Positions 8,399-17,011 are shown, counted from the stretch's first letter. The stretch is DNA of 64,000 bases from Halobium salinum (GCF_026586625.1 NZ_JAODIW010000008.1:1-64000); one strand, 5' to 3'. Notes: a model not told the origin generated them from the sequence alone. Translations and numbers: made by a program.

Positions 8399-10153
8399 GT
8401 GGGGACGAGCCAGTCCTCCGGGTTTCTCGGCGGGTCGCTCGCGTTCGCCGAGACCGTCCTCGAGTCGTTCGACAAGATAGACATCTCGAAGCGGCGGTAC
8501 GTCGGGGCCATCCTCCTCCCCTCGTTCGTCTTCTTCCTCCTCACCGCGGCGGTGGCCGTCGTCGCCGAGAGCCTCCCGACGTTCGTTCGGCTCCCGATTC
8601 CGATGCTCGGGCTCCTGTTGCTCTCGGCGGCCGTCTTCTACCCGAAGGTGTACGTGAGCGGCCGGCGGACGGCTATCGAGCGCCAGATCCACCTCGCGAT
8701 GACGCACATGACCGTGCTGTCGACGACGAACATCGACCGGATGGAAGTCTTCCGCGAGCTCGCGGGTGTGGAGGAGTACGGCGTCCTCGCGGAGGAGATC
8801 GGTCACGTCGTCCACCTCGTCGACACCTGGAACCAGAGCCTCGACGACGCCTGTCGACGCCGTGCGAAGGAGGTGCCGAGCGACGTGCTGTCGGACTTCT
8901 TCGACCGGCTCGGTTACACGCTCGGGGCGGGTCAGGAGCTCTCCGACTTCCTGCTGTCCGAGCAGGGGGTCGTCATCCAGCGCTACCAGACCATCTACGA
9001 GGGCGCCCTCGGCAACCTGGAGGTCATGAAGGACCTCTACATGTCGATGATTCTCTCGATGACGTTCGCGCTCGTGTTCGCGACGGTGCTCCCCATCCTG
9101 ACCGGCACCGACCCGACGACGACCGTCTCGGCGGTCATCACGATGTTCGGGTTCGTCCAGGTGGGGTTCTACCTCGTCATCCGGACGATGGCGCCGTACG
9201 ACCCGGTGTGGTACCACCCCGAGGAGGGGGAGGAAGAGAGCGCCCACACCGAGACGAAGCTGACGCTCGTCGTCGTCGCCAGCGTCGCCCTCGTGTTCGT
9301 CCTGCTCGCGATTACGGCGGGCGGCATCTTCGGGGTGACGCCGGTCGGCCTCCCCGACCTCCTCTTCTTCCTCGACGAGGTACCGCTCCCGCTGTACATC
9401 GCGGTTCCGGTCACGCCGCTCGTGGTGCCGGGCATCGTCTTCCGGGCCGAGGAGGGGATGATCAGCGAGCGTGACGAGGAGTTCCCGAACTTCATTAGGG
9501 CGCTCGGTGCGACCGAGAGCGCGAAGCAGGCGACGACCGGCTCCGTCCTTGAGAGCCTCCGAAAGAAGGACTTCGGCGCGTTGACCCCCGACATCGAACG
9601 GCTCTACCGCCGGCTGGGCATGCGCATCGAGGCCGGCCGGTCGTGGGAACTGTTCGCCATCGACACCCGGTCGTACCTCATCCAGAAGTTCTCCGAGATG
9701 TACGTCGTCGGGCGGGCGATGGGCGGCGACCCGAAACAGCTCGGCGAGCTCATCAGCCAGAACATGAACACGGTGAACCAACTGCGCGAGCAGCGTCGAC
9801 AGGCGGCGGTCACCCTCATCGGCCTCCTGTACGGCATCACGGCCGCCTCCGCGTTCGCCTTCTTCATCGGCCTGCAGGTCGTCGCCATCCTCGCCGAACT
9901 CTCTTCAGAGCTCACCGTCGACCAGTTCGACTTCGGGAACCTCATCTACGCGGGGGTGTACGACATTCCGACCATCGAGTACCTCCTCCTGCTCATCATC
10001 CTGTTCAACGCCGTGCTCTCCTCGCTGATGATTCGGACCATCGACGGGGGGAACAAGTTCAACGCCTACATCCACTTCGTCGGGCTGACCTGGCTCGGCT
10101 GTCTGACCGCCATCGCGACGAAGGAGCTCGTCACGGCCATCCTCATGATTTGA
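8399..10153 (+). CDS. arlJ: Archaellum membrane platform protein ArlJ (FlaJ)
   Basis: A 584-residue polytopic membrane protein with two type II secretion F domains separated by membrane helices. Hydrophobic segments include YVGAILLPSFVFFLLTAAVA near residue 40, a pair around residues 220-265, and clusters near 285-350 and 480-580. The cytoplasmic loops are helical and charged. ArlJ is the core membrane platform on which ArlI and ArlH dock. An in-frame stop at 8390-8392 rules out a much earlier start, so GTG at 8399 is chosen; it lies just after the end of the 37-codon frame. No archaellin gene follows; cheF comes after a 94-bp gap. Confidence 0.94.
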   Translation: MGTSQSSGFLGGSLAFAETVLESFDKIDISKRRYVGAILLPSFVFFLLTAAVAVVAESLPTFVRLPIPMLGLLLLSAAVFYPKVYVSGRRTAIERQIHLAMTHMTVLSTTNIDRMEVFRELAGVEEYGVLAEEIGHVVHLVDTWNQSLDDACRRRAKEVPSDVLSDFFDRLGYTLGAGQELSDFLLSEQGVVIQRYQTIYEGALGNLEVMKDLYMSMILSMTFALVFATVLPILTGTDPTTTVSAVITMFGFVQVGFYLVIRTMAPYDPVWYHPEEGEEESAHTETKLTLVVVASVALVFVLLAITAGGIFGVTPVGLPDLLFFLDEVPLPLYIAVPVTPLVVPGIVFRAEEGMISERDEEFPNFIRALGATESAKQATTGSVLESLRKKDFGALTPDIERLYRRLGMRIEAGRSWELFAIDTRSYLIQKFSEMYVVGRAMGGDPKQLGELISQNMNTVNQLREQRRQAAVTLIGLLYGITAASAFAFFIGLQVVAILAELSSELTVDQFDFGNLIYAGVYDIPTIEYLLLLIILFNAVLSSLMIRTIDGGNKFNAYIHFVGLTWLGCLTAIATKELVTAILMI

Positions 10154-10247
10154 GGCGGGGTGGTGTGTCACCGTCCGCGGCGGCACTTTCCGACGATGAA
10201 AACAGTCAAGACCCGTGACTCGTATCCCCCGAACAGCAACGGGTAGC

Positions 10248-11117
10248 ATGACTGAATCAATCGTCGCGGATTTCGTCGGTCGCTTCCAGACGCCCGAGCA
10301 CGCGGGCGCGGAGCCGGTCACCGGTCGAATTCTGCTGAGTCGCAAACGGCTGGTGCTCGCCGCGGACGCGGGGAAGACGACGGTTCCCCTCTCGAGCGTG
10401 TTCGACGTATCGGTCGGGTTCGTTCCGGCGGAGATGGAGGAGTTCTTCGACGACACCGTCACGGTCGCCTACACCGAGAAAGGGGCGGGCAACCGGACGG
10501 TCGTCATCGAAGGGAAGGGGACGAACGTCGACAAGTTCGCCTCGGTGCTGTTCAAGACACTGCTCAGCGGCACGAAGACCTACTACCGCCATCCGGCCAA
10601 GGTCGGCGGGCGCGTCACCGACGCCCCCGTCAGAAAGGGGAAGCTGAAACTCGAACCCCGTCGGCTCGCCTTCGTCGGCTCCGAGCCGCTCTCCATCGAC
10701 CTCACCACCGTGACGAACATCGGGCGCACCCACCGGGAGTTCGGCGGCAGCTCCCGGGAGGTGCTCGCCGTGAGCCACATGGACGGCGGGTCCGCCATCA
10801 CGACCGACCTCGCGGTGAGCTCGCGCCGGAAGACGAACGTCCTCGGCCGGTACGTCCGGCTGGAGTACGCCTCGTTCGTCGAGGAGATCGCCGACCTCGA
10901 GCAGACCGAGGAGGAACTGGAGGCGCTCGTCGCGGTGTACTCGGCCGGCGGCGCCGTCGACCTCGGCTCCCTGCTCGACGCCGAGCCAGCGCAGGTGACG
11001 ATGGTGCTCAACTCGCTTCGCGAGGACGACCTCGTCGTCGACCGCGAGGAGGCGACCGAGCTCACCCCCAAGGGCCGGGTCGTCGTCACGCGCCACCTCG
11101 AAGACGTGAACTTCTGA
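10248..11117 (+). CDS. cheF: Archaeal chemotaxis adaptor CheF
   Basis: A 289-residue soluble protein matching the archaeal CheF (DUF439) family: N-terminus TESIVADFVGRFQ, a beta-rich body, and a C-terminal winged-helix-like part (EEELEALVAVYSAGG, then LREDDLVVDREEATELTPKG). In Halobacterium CheF is reported to bind CheY, CheD, CheC2 and the ArlCDE proteins and to be needed for motor switching. An ATG lies 33 bp further upstream in frame at 10215, but the one at 10248 gives the conserved start. Its place directly after arlJ and in the same block as cheY/C/D supports the role. Confidence 0.93.
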   Translation: MTESIVADFVGRFQTPEHAGAEPVTGRILLSRKRLVLAADAGKTTVPLSSVFDVSVGFVPAEMEEFFDDTVTVAYTEKGAGNRTVVIEGKGTNVDKFASVLFKTLLSGTKTYYRHPAKVGGRVTDAPVRKGKLKLEPRRLAFVGSEPLSIDLTTVTNIGRTHREFGGSSREVLAVSHMDGGSAITTDLAVSSRRKTNVLGRYVRLEYASFVEEIADLEQTEEELEALVAVYSAGGAVDLGSLLDAEPAQVTMVLNSLREDDLVVDREEATELTPKGRVVVTRHLEDVNF

Positions 11118-11138
11118 CTCCCCTGCCGTGACCACGCC

Positions 11139-11975
11139 TCAGTCTCGGTTCCAAGCGGCGTCGTCCCGGTCGATGACCCGCGTTCGGTCGTCGACGCCGT
11201 CGAGCGCGTCGAGCGCCGCCTCGCCGAGTTCCACGTCGGTCGCGCGGTAGTTCTCCGCCACGTGGTCGCCCGTCCCCTTCGGGATGGGGACCACCCCGCG
11301 TGCCATCGCCCACGCGAGACAGACCTGTGCGGGGGTGGCGTCCACCTCCGCCGCGACGCGCTCGACGACCGGGTGGTCGAGAGTTCGTCCGCGGCCGAGC
11401 GGCGAGTAGCCGACGAGGGTGTGACCGTGGCGCTCGGCGTACTCGCGGAGTTCGCGCTGGGGGAAGAGCGGGTGACACTCGACCTGGTGGGCGACGACCG
11501 GGGCATCCAGGACGTGGCGGGCTTCGTCGAGCAGGTCCGGCGTGAAGTTGCTCACGCCGACGTTCCGGGTCAGGCCGCGGTCGCGTAGCTCGTCGAACGC
11601 CGGCAGCGTCTCCTCGGGGTCGTACGCCTCGGTCGGCCAGTGGACGTACAGGAGGTCGACGGCGTCGACGCCGAGGCAGTCGAGACTGGCTTCCGTCGTC
11701 GCCAGCACGTCCTCGCGGCCGAGGTTCGACGGATGCACCTTCGTCGCGAGGACGACCTCCTCCCGGTCGACCCCGCTCTCGCGGAGGCCCCGGCCGACCG
11801 CGGCTTCGTTGCCGTACATCTGTGCGGTGTCGACGTGGCGGTAGCCGCAGTCGAGGGCCGACCTGACCGCGGCCGCGCAGTCTTCGCCCTCGGCTCGGCT
11901 GGTTCCGAGGCCCATCGCGGGGAGTCGGAAGTCGTGGCGGGAGGTCACGACCGACACGACGGGCCGGAGCGACAT
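11139..11975 (-). CDS. Aldo/keto reductase
   Basis: A 278-residue cytoplasmic NAD(P)H-dependent oxidoreductase of the AKR superfamily. The catalytic tetrad is complete: D49 and Y54 in RHVDTAQMYGNE, K79 in VLATKVHPSN, and H112 in LLYVHWPTEA. The later SNF motif and the IPKGT nucleotide-binding segment are also present. It resembles 2,5-diketo-D-gluconate reductase-like members, but the substrate is unknown. The ATG at 11975 is chosen because the long upstream extension of the open frame is compositionally odd and antisense to rnp3. It converges with cheF (21-bp gap) and diverges from rnp3. Confidence 0.92.
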   Translation of the reverse strand: MSLRPVVSVVTSRHDFRLPAMGLGTSRAEGEDCAAAVRSALDCGYRHVDTAQMYGNEAAVGRGLRESGVDREEVVLATKVHPSNLGREDVLATTEASLDCLGVDAVDLLYVHWPTEAYDPEETLPAFDELRDRGLTRNVGVSNFTPDLLDEARHVLDAPVVAHQVECHPLFPQRELREYAERHGHTLVGYSPLGRGRTLDHPVVERVAAEVDATPAQVCLAWAMARGVVPIPKGTGDHVAENYRATDVELGEAALDALDGVDDRTRVIDRDDAAWNRD

Positions 11976-12098
11976 AGTCCCGGGCGCATCGGCGCGGGCC
12001 GCCGCCTCGTCGCCGACGCCGGACCGTCTCCGTCGCCGGTCTCCCCGTCCCCGCTCCCGACCGAAACCGACAAACGACGCCGACGAGCAGAGTCGGGC

Positions 12099-12884
12099 AT
12101 GTACGAGGCGGTGCACCCGTACCCGGACGGCCGGAGCACGCCGGCGCGCTACGCCCGCGAGGCCGCGAGGGGCGGTTTCGAGGGCGTCGTGGTCCGGGGT
12201 CGGAGCGCCGTCGACGAGGGTTGTGGGGCCGGACGGGCGGACGGCGGCGACGGCGGCGGCGGCGACGGCGACAACGGTGACACGCCGGCCGGTCCCTTCG
12301 GCGCCGTCGCCGACCGCTACGGGCTCGACGTGGTCGACGCCGTCGAGGTGAGCGGCGACGACCGCTCGTCGGTCAGCGGGGCCATCGGGAACTACCGCCC
12401 GAAGACGACCCTCCTGTTGGTTCGCGGCGGTGACGACGACGTGAACCGCCTCGCCGTCGAGCAGGTGCAGGTGGACGTGCTCACCCGCCCGATGCGCGGC
12501 GACGGCGGGTTCAACCACGTGCTCGCGAAGGCCGCCCGCGACAACGGCGTCCGCGTGGAGTTCGACCTCTCGTCCGTCCTGCGCCGGGACGGCGGCCACC
12601 GCGTCCAGGCCCTTCAGGACCTCCGTCTCCTCCGGAAGCTCGTGACGAAGTTCGACGTGCCCTACGTCGTCAGCGCGAACCCGCGCTCGCATCTCCAGCT
12701 CAGGGCGCCCCGCGAACTGGCCGCCCTCGGCGAAGTCGTCGGCTTCGAGGCGGCGGAGATTCGGGAGGGGCTCGCCGAGTGGGGCCGACTCGCCGCCCGG
12801 AACAGGGAGCGGTCGTCCGATTCGTTCATTGCGCCCGGCGTGCAACGCGGCAGGTATGAAGAAGACCATCGAGGAACACGCTGA
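12099..12884 (+). CDS. rnp3: Ribonuclease P protein component 3 (Rpp30 homologue)
   Basis: A 261-residue TIM-barrel protein of the RPP30/Rnp3 family, the protein partner of Rnp2 (Pop5) in archaeal RNase P, which removes tRNA 5' leaders. It starts MYEAVHPYPDG and contains the strand KTTLLLVRGGDDDVNRLAVE, then VDVLTRPMRG and the conserved VEFDLSSVL and VSANPRSHLQLRAPRE segments. A glycine/aspartate-rich insertion (about residues 45-65) is probably a halophilic loop. The end overlaps the next gene by 29 bp. The ATG at 12099 replaces a longer open frame upstream that is antisense to the reductase. Rnp2 is encoded 950 bp downstream. Confidence 0.95.
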   Translation: MYEAVHPYPDGRSTPARYAREAARGGFEGVVVRGRSAVDEGCGAGRADGGDGGGGDGDNGDTPAGPFGAVADRYGLDVVDAVEVSGDDRSSVSGAIGNYRPKTTLLLVRGGDDDVNRLAVEQVQVDVLTRPMRGDGGFNHVLAKAARDNGVRVEFDLSSVLRRDGGHRVQALQDLRLLRKLVTKFDVPYVVSANPRSHLQLRAPRELAALGEVVGFEAAEIREGLAEWGRLAARNRERSSDSFIAPGVQRGRYEEDHRGTR

Positions 12885-13506
12885 CCGCTTCTCGGACATC
12901 GCCGCCGACTACGACGACGACCAGTCGAGCGAGGAGTACCGCGCCTGCGTGAGTCTCGTCGTCGAGCACGCCGCCCCCGGCCCCGACGACGTGGTGCTCG
13001 ACCTCGGCACCGGCACGGGCGCCATCGCGCTCGCGCTCGGCCCCGAGGCGAAGCGGGTCGTCGGTCGCGACATCAGCGAGGGGATGCTGGAGCAGGCCCG
13101 GACGAAGGCCGCCGAAGCCGGCATCGAGAACGTCGAGTTCGGCTACGGGGAGTTCCGCGCTCCCGACTACGACGGCGAGGTCGACGTGGTGGTGTCGAAC
13201 TTCGCGATGCATCACCTCTCCGACGCGGAGAAGCGCGAGGCCATCGAGGTCGTCGCCGCGACCGGTGCCCGCCGGTTCGTCCTCGGCGACGTGATGTTCT
13301 TCGGCGAACCGGACCCCGAGGAGCCGTTCTACAGCCCCGAGGTCGACGACCCCGCGACGGTCGGGACGCTCGCCGACGCGCTCACCGACGCCGGGTTCGC
13401 GCTCACGGCCGTCGAGTCCGTCCACGACCAGGTCGGCGTCCTCGTCGCCGAGCGCGCCGCGGGCGAGGGGACGGAGGAGGCAGTCGTCGAGGACATCGAG
13501 GAGTGA
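12856..13506 (+). CDS. Class I SAM-dependent methyltransferase
   Basis: A 216-residue Rossmann-fold methyltransferase. The SAM-binding motif I is VVLDLGTGTGAIALALG (about residues 43-59), followed by GRDISEGMLEQA and the motif IV strand VDVVVSNFAMHHL. It starts within rnp3 (29-bp overlap), so it is probably translated from the same message and coupled. A methyltransferase at this spot between the two RNase P genes is a recurring arrangement in haloarchaea as I know it, which suggests a link to RNA processing, but the substrate is not known. The earlier ATG at 12829 would add nine residues with no family support. Confidence 0.88.
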   Translation: MKKTIEEHADRFSDIAADYDDDQSSEEYRACVSLVVEHAAPGPDDVVLDLGTGTGAIALALGPEAKRVVGRDISEGMLEQARTKAAEAGIENVEFGYGEFRAPDYDGEVDVVVSNFAMHHLSDAEKREAIEVVAATGARRFVLGDVMFFGEPDPEEPFYSPEVDDPATVGTLADALTDAGFALTAVESVHDQVGVLVAERAAGEGTEEAVVEDIEE

Positions 13507-13640
13507 GCGTGCAGGGGACGACACACCGAACCAGCAGAGGGGCGACGGTCGGCCCGACAACCGCCGGAACGGCGATAGGTCCGACACCCACCACGGGCGG
13601 GGCTCCGGAAGGGGCCGACGGCTCCGGGAAGCACGACGTT

Positions 13641-13661
13641 CACGAGAGCACTGCTCTCGTG
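13641..13661. repeat. Perfect 9-bp hairpin, first of a tandem pair
   Basis: CACGAGAGC and GCTCTCGTG are separated by ACT. It lies 135 bp after the methyltransferase gene and 7 bp before a second, different hairpin. It could be a transcription terminator, a processing signal or part of a dispersed repeat. There is no T-run after it on either strand, so a simple intrinsic terminator is less likely. Confidence 0.6.
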
Positions 13662-13668
13662 CAGCCCA

Positions 13669-13693
13669 CAAGAAGTGCCGCCGGCACTTCTTG
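13669..13693. repeat. Perfect 11-bp hairpin, second of a tandem pair
   Basis: CAAGAAGTGCC and GGCACTTCTTG flank the loop GCC. The arm contrasts with the surrounding GC-rich sequence and forms a strong stem-loop. With the hairpin at 13641 it gives a double stem-loop between two genes that both concern RNase P. A mobile or dispersed palindromic repeat is the likeliest explanation. Confidence 0.6.
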
Positions 13694-13834
13694 GGACGAC
13701 GCAAGCACCGCAGCCGCGAGCGAAGCGAGCGGCGAGGAGCGCAGAGCGTCGCGCGACCGGAGCCGTCGGGGGCTTCCGAGGGTCGTCTCCGAGGGTGAGC
13801 CGTCGACACCGACAACAACGCCGTACACCGAGAG

Positions 13835-14314
13835 ATGAAACACCTACCCAAACACCTCACCGAACGCTGGCGCTACCTCGCCGTCGAGATAACTACCTGG
13901 CCGGACGCCTCCATCTCCCGGGGCGCCTTCCAGCGCGAACTCTGGTTCGCGGCCCAGAACCTCGTCGGGGACGTGGGGAGCGCCGACGCCGACCTCACCG
14001 TCTTCGACTTCGAGGGCGGGGCAGGGGAGTACGAGACGGTCGTGCGCGCCCGCCGCGGGGAGGTCGGGCCGGCGCGGGCGGCGCTGGCCTGCATCGACGC
14101 CGTCGGCGGCGACCCCGTGGGGGTTCGTGTCCGGGGCGTCTCCGGGACGGTACGGGCCTGTGAGGAAAGGTATTTAGGACGCGCGGCCGGAGCCACAGGA
14201 CAGAGACACGTCGCGTTCGACGGCGCCGACCGGCCCGCGCACGTGCGGGACGACAGCCTCGACGTCTCCCTCCCGGACGGGTACGTCGGCGCGGCGGAAC
14301 TCGATTTCGAGTGA
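13835..14314 (+). CDS. rnp2: Ribonuclease P protein component 2 (Pop5 homologue)
   Basis: A 159-residue Pop5/Rnp2 protein. The conserved N-terminus MKHLPKHLTERWRYLAVEI and the segments RELWFAAQNLVGDVGSADADL and CEERYLG mark the family. Rnp2 forms a heterotetramer with Rnp3 that supports cleavage by the RNase P RNA. The C-terminal 40 residues extend past the core. The gene is followed after 6 bp by psmA, so the two are likely cotranscribed. Inside rnp2 the phrase GGTATTTAGGAC (about 14169-14180) could be an extra promoter for psmA. The start ATG at 13835 follows the palindromic-repeat gap. Confidence 0.95.
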   Translation: MKHLPKHLTERWRYLAVEITTWPDASISRGAFQRELWFAAQNLVGDVGSADADLTVFDFEGGAGEYETVVRARRGEVGPARAALACIDAVGGDPVGVRVRGVSGTVRACEERYLGRAAGATGQRHVAFDGADRPAHVRDDSLDVSLPDGYVGAAELDFE

Positions 14315-14320
14315 TACCAT

Positions 14321-15097
14321 ATGCAGGGACAAGCCCAACAGCAGGCGTACGACCGCGGCATCACCATCTTCTCCCCCGACGGCCGACTCTACCAGGTCGA
14401 GTACGCGCGTGAGGCTGTCAAGCGGGGCACCGCGAGCATCGGTGTTCGGGCCGAGGACGGGGTCGTGCTCGCGGCCGACAAGCGCTCGCGCTCGCGCCTG
14501 ATGGAGGCCTCCAGCGTCGAGAAGATTCACAAGGCCGACGACCACGTCGGCATCGCCTCCGCGGGCCACGTCGCCGACGCCCGCCAGCTCATCGACTTCG
14601 CCCGCCAGCGCGCGCAGGTGAACCGCCTGCGCTACGGCGAGCCCATCGGTATCGAGGCGCTCACCAAGGAGGTCACCGACCACATCCAGCAGTACACCCA
14701 AATCGGCGGCGCCCGCCCGTTCGGCGTCGCGCTCCTGCTCGGCGGCATCGAGGAGGGTGAACCGCGCCTCTTCGAGACCGACCCGTCCGGCACGCCCTAC
14801 GAGTGGAAGGCGGTCTCCATCGGCGCCAACCGCGGCGAGGTCCGCGACCTCCTCGAGGAGAAGTACTCCGAGGAGATGAGCCTCGACGACGCCGTCGACC
14901 TCGCACTGGAGGCCCTCGGCGAAGTGAACGAGGAGGGGCTCACCCCCGAGGGAATCGGCGTCGCCACGGTCAGCGTCGACGACGAGCAGTTCCACGAACT
15001 CTCGGACGAGGAACTGGAGAGCCACCTGACCGACAAGGACCTCCTCGCCGACGAGGACGAGGCGGGCGACGACGAGTCGGCCGCGGACGACGAGTAG
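14321..15097 (+). CDS. psmA: 20S proteasome alpha subunit
   Basis: A 258-residue proteasome alpha-type subunit. The alpha signature YDRGITIFSPDGRLYQVEYA (residues 10-29) begins the N-terminal gate helix region, followed by AVKRGTASIG and the conserved RPFGVALLLGG. Alpha rings cap the catalytic beta rings and bind the PAN or Cdc48 ATPases through pockets between subunits. There is no catalytic N-terminal threonine, as expected for an alpha subunit. The acidic tail is typical of halophiles. It lies 6 bp after rnp2, an arrangement known in archaea where RNase P, exosome and proteasome genes cluster. No beta subunit is in the window. Confidence 0.97.
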   Translation: MQGQAQQQAYDRGITIFSPDGRLYQVEYAREAVKRGTASIGVRAEDGVVLAADKRSRSRLMEASSVEKIHKADDHVGIASAGHVADARQLIDFARQRAQVNRLRYGEPIGIEALTKEVTDHIQQYTQIGGARPFGVALLLGGIEEGEPRLFETDPSGTPYEWKAVSIGANRGEVRDLLEEKYSEEMSLDDAVDLALEALGEVNEEGLTPEGIGVATVSVDDEQFHELSDEELESHLTDKDLLADEDEAGDDESAADDE

Positions 15098-15326
15098 CGA
15101 CCGACGCTCCGGTCCCCCGCTTCGACGGCGTCTCGCCCGCACCGTCTCCGCTCCTCCGCACCTCCGTTCGTCTCGTCGCTCGACTCGACGACGAGCGCCT
15201 TTCGGGCGTGAGCCGCGGCTCCGCCACACCGTAGCCGTGGCTCGATACGACGACGGACGCGAGAAACGCTGCAGCGCTCGGCGGCGTTCGCAGAACGGGG
15301 TCGGTCTCCGGGGGTCGCGGGCGGGC

Positions 15327-15674
15327 TCAGTACTCCTCGTACGCGAGGTTCATCAGCCACTGGGAGAAGGCGTCGCTGTTGGCGTTGACCTCCTCCTCGC
15401 CGATGAACGGGGAGAGCATGTCGCCGGCCATCAGCAGTGCGAAGTCGAGGTCCTTCGCGGTCGGGCTGAGGTAGTAGGTGTTGTGTCCGTCGTACACCGC
15501 CTCCTCGCGGTCGACGAGCCCGAGGTCGTACAGCTTCTCGGCGATTCGACTCCCCTTGCGCGAGGAGACGTCCAGCTCCTTCCAGAAGTCGCTCTGGTGG
15601 ATACCGCCCGATTCGCGGACCAGTTCGAGACCGGCACGCTCGTCCTCGGAGAGTTCAGACTCGGCCGCGCTCAT
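15327..15674 (-). CDS. Winged-helix transcriptional regulator (MarR/ArsR-like)
   Basis: A 115-residue protein with one winged helix-turn-helix: ERAGLELVRESGGIHQSDFW, then KELDVSSRKGSRIAEKLYDL as the recognition helix region (about residues 28-52), and a wing (VDREEAVYDGHNTYYL). The C-terminal 45 residues are helical with a hydrophobic stretch (FALLMAGDMLSPFIG), possibly for dimerization. Haloarchaeal homologues are annotated as helix-turn-helix regulators of unknown target. It converges with psmA and stands alone; 87 bp separate it from the NRDE gene upstream on the same strand. No ligand-binding residues can be named. Confidence 0.8.
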   Translation of the reverse strand: MSAAESELSEDERAGLELVRESGGIHQSDFWKELDVSSRKGSRIAEKLYDLGLVDREEAVYDGHNTYYLSPTAKDLDFALLMAGDMLSPFIGEEEVNANSDAFSQWLMNLAYEEY

Positions 15675-15761
15675 GTACGAACCACCGCCCGCGCCCCGCT
15701 TAAACTTGGCTCTCTCCCGGTGCTGGTGAGGACGCGCCGGAGGGCCACCGCCGTCGCCGTC

Positions 15762-16505
15762 TCAGACCGGGTCCTCGACGGGGTCGAAGTCGGTGGTGCA
15801 CGGCGGTCCCGGGGCGAACTCGTAGCGTCTCGACCCGTCCCGGCCGAGCCGAATCAGACACGACGAGACGGTGCCGTACCCGACCCCGTGCACACAGACG
15901 CCGTACTCGTGGTCGCCGAGCACGTCGGCGGCGCGGTCCAGCCAGTCGTCCGCGGTCTCGCCGGCACGGGGGTCCAGCGCTTCCCGCACGGTTCGGGCGT
16001 TCTCGGCCTGTTGACGGCCAGCCTCGGGTCGCCGGTCGGGGACGAAGAAGGAGTCGTCGGTGCCGACGTTGACGACGACGTGGACGCCGGGGGCGTACTC
16101 CCGGACGTGGAGGTGGCCGTCCCACTCCAGTAGGGTCGCGCTCTCCGCGTCGGCGACGACGAGGTTGAACCCGTCGTACTCGTGGTCGGCGACGGCGTCT
16201 TCGACCATCCGAACCGCGGCGTCGGCGCTCCCCTGTCGGAGGGCGTCGCGGACGAGGAGCCCGCGGGAGCGCTCGGCGGCCAGTCCGCCGACCCAGCGGT
16301 TCGTGACGCCGACGAACAGGCCGTGCTCGTTGTAGCCGACCCAGGTGCCGCCGGCCTGCGCGTCGGCGGGGGCGACGACGGCGGTCCCGTCGAAGTCGCG
16401 CGCCCGGGGCGGTTCGGAGGGTCTGTCGAGCGCCTCGTCACGGTTGGCGGCGACGACGACCGGCGCGTCCTCGAAGACCTGCCACGCGAGGGTGAGGGTA
16501 CACAC
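15762..16505 (-). CDS. NRDE / TANGO2-family protein
   Basis: A 247-residue protein of the NRDE (Transport and Golgi organization 2) family. It contains the hallmark motif NRDEALDRPSEPP (about residues 20-32), then GGTWVGYNEHGLFVGVTNR and DGFNLVVAD. The GTG start at 16505 puts a cysteine at position 2; in this Ntn-hydrolase-like fold the N-terminal Cys is thought to be the nucleophile after Met removal, which supports the start. Its cellular role is not settled; related proteins are linked to lipid or heme handling in eukaryotes. It stands alone between a regulator and a lipoprotein gene. Confidence 0.85.
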   Translation of the reverse strand: MCTLTLAWQVFEDAPVVVAANRDEALDRPSEPPRARDFDGTAVVAPADAQAGGTWVGYNEHGLFVGVTNRWVGGLAAERSRGLLVRDALRQGSADAAVRMVEDAVADHEYDGFNLVVADAESATLLEWDGHLHVREYAPGVHVVVNVGTDDSFFVPDRRPEAGRQQAENARTVREALDPRAGETADDWLDRAADVLGDHEYGVCVHGVGYGTVSSCLIRLGRDGSRRYEFAPGPPCTTDFDPVEDPV

Positions 16506-16540
16506 GGAACGGGGTACGGATGGGAGGTGCTTAGCTTTCC

Positions 16541-17011
16541 TCACCCTTCCGCGAAGCAGTTGAACTCGAGGACGAGGTGGTCGACGGGCGAGGCCGGCCG
16601 CCCGCTCATCGACGTCAGCGTCAGTCGGTCGTGGATGGGCCGCTGTCCCAACCGGAGCCAGTACTCCCGGCGGTCCTCGACGACGGGCACCTCGTGGTCG
16701 CCGTCCACGTCGACCCACCCGACGGCCTCCTCGTCGAGCGCCGACTCCGAGAGGGTGAACCGCAGGACCGCGTCCTCGTCGTCCAGCATGACGGTCGCTC
16801 CCTCGAGGAGCCCGCCGTCGCCACGGCGAGTGATATCGGTCCGGCAGGCGGCGTTCGACTGCGACTCCGACCCGGTCCCCGAGTCGGCGCTCGACCCGAA
16901 CGGGCCGGAGCAGCCGGCGAGCGCTGCCGTGCCGGCGGCCGAGAGCGACGCGAGGAGGCGGCGACGGGAGGGCGAGTCGGTGTCTTCGTCTGCGTCGGAA
17001 GCGGAGGGCAT
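16541..17011 (-). CDS. Small Tat-type lipoprotein of unknown function
   Basis: A 156-residue exported protein. It has a twin-arginine signal (SRRRLLASLSAAGTAALAGC, residues 16-35) ending in a lipobox, so the cysteine of LAGC should be lipidated and the protein held on the outer face of the membrane. The ATG at 17011 is preferred to one 15 residues earlier because it gives a normal acidic n-region before the Tat motif. The mature part is about 120 residues, Asp/Glu-rich, with a possible immunoglobulin-like beta fold and one further pair of cysteines (AACRTD and FNCFAEG). No family is recognised. Confidence 0.75.
   Translation of the reverse strand: MPSASDADEDTDSPSRRRLLASLSAAGTAALAGCSGPFGSSADSGTGSESQSNAACRTDITRRGDGGLLEGATVMLDDEDAVLRFTLSESALDEEAVGWVDVDGDHEVPVVEDRREYWLRLGQRPIHDRLTLTSMSGRPASPVDHLVLEFNCFAEG

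Larger units (their letters stand above)
13507..13834. other. 328-bp gap with palindromic repeat elements
   Basis: No credible gene. The frame covering most of this stretch is rich in Thr, Ala and Ser and lacks the acidic bias of the neighbours. The middle holds two perfect hairpins (13641-13661 and 13669-13693) and then a GAGCGAAGCGAGC-type phrase (about 13717-13731) that is itself palindromic, a composition common in dispersed haloarchaeal intergenic repeats. Confidence 0.6.

Noticed and set aside
5794-8544. 916-codon frame on the minus strand across arlH and arlI
   Set aside because: Antisense to two genes with full Walker motifs; its translation shows no domain and is a frame shadow.
13503-13838. 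111-codon frame between the methyltransferase and rnp2
   Set aside because: It runs through hairpin repeats, has no acidic bias and no domain.
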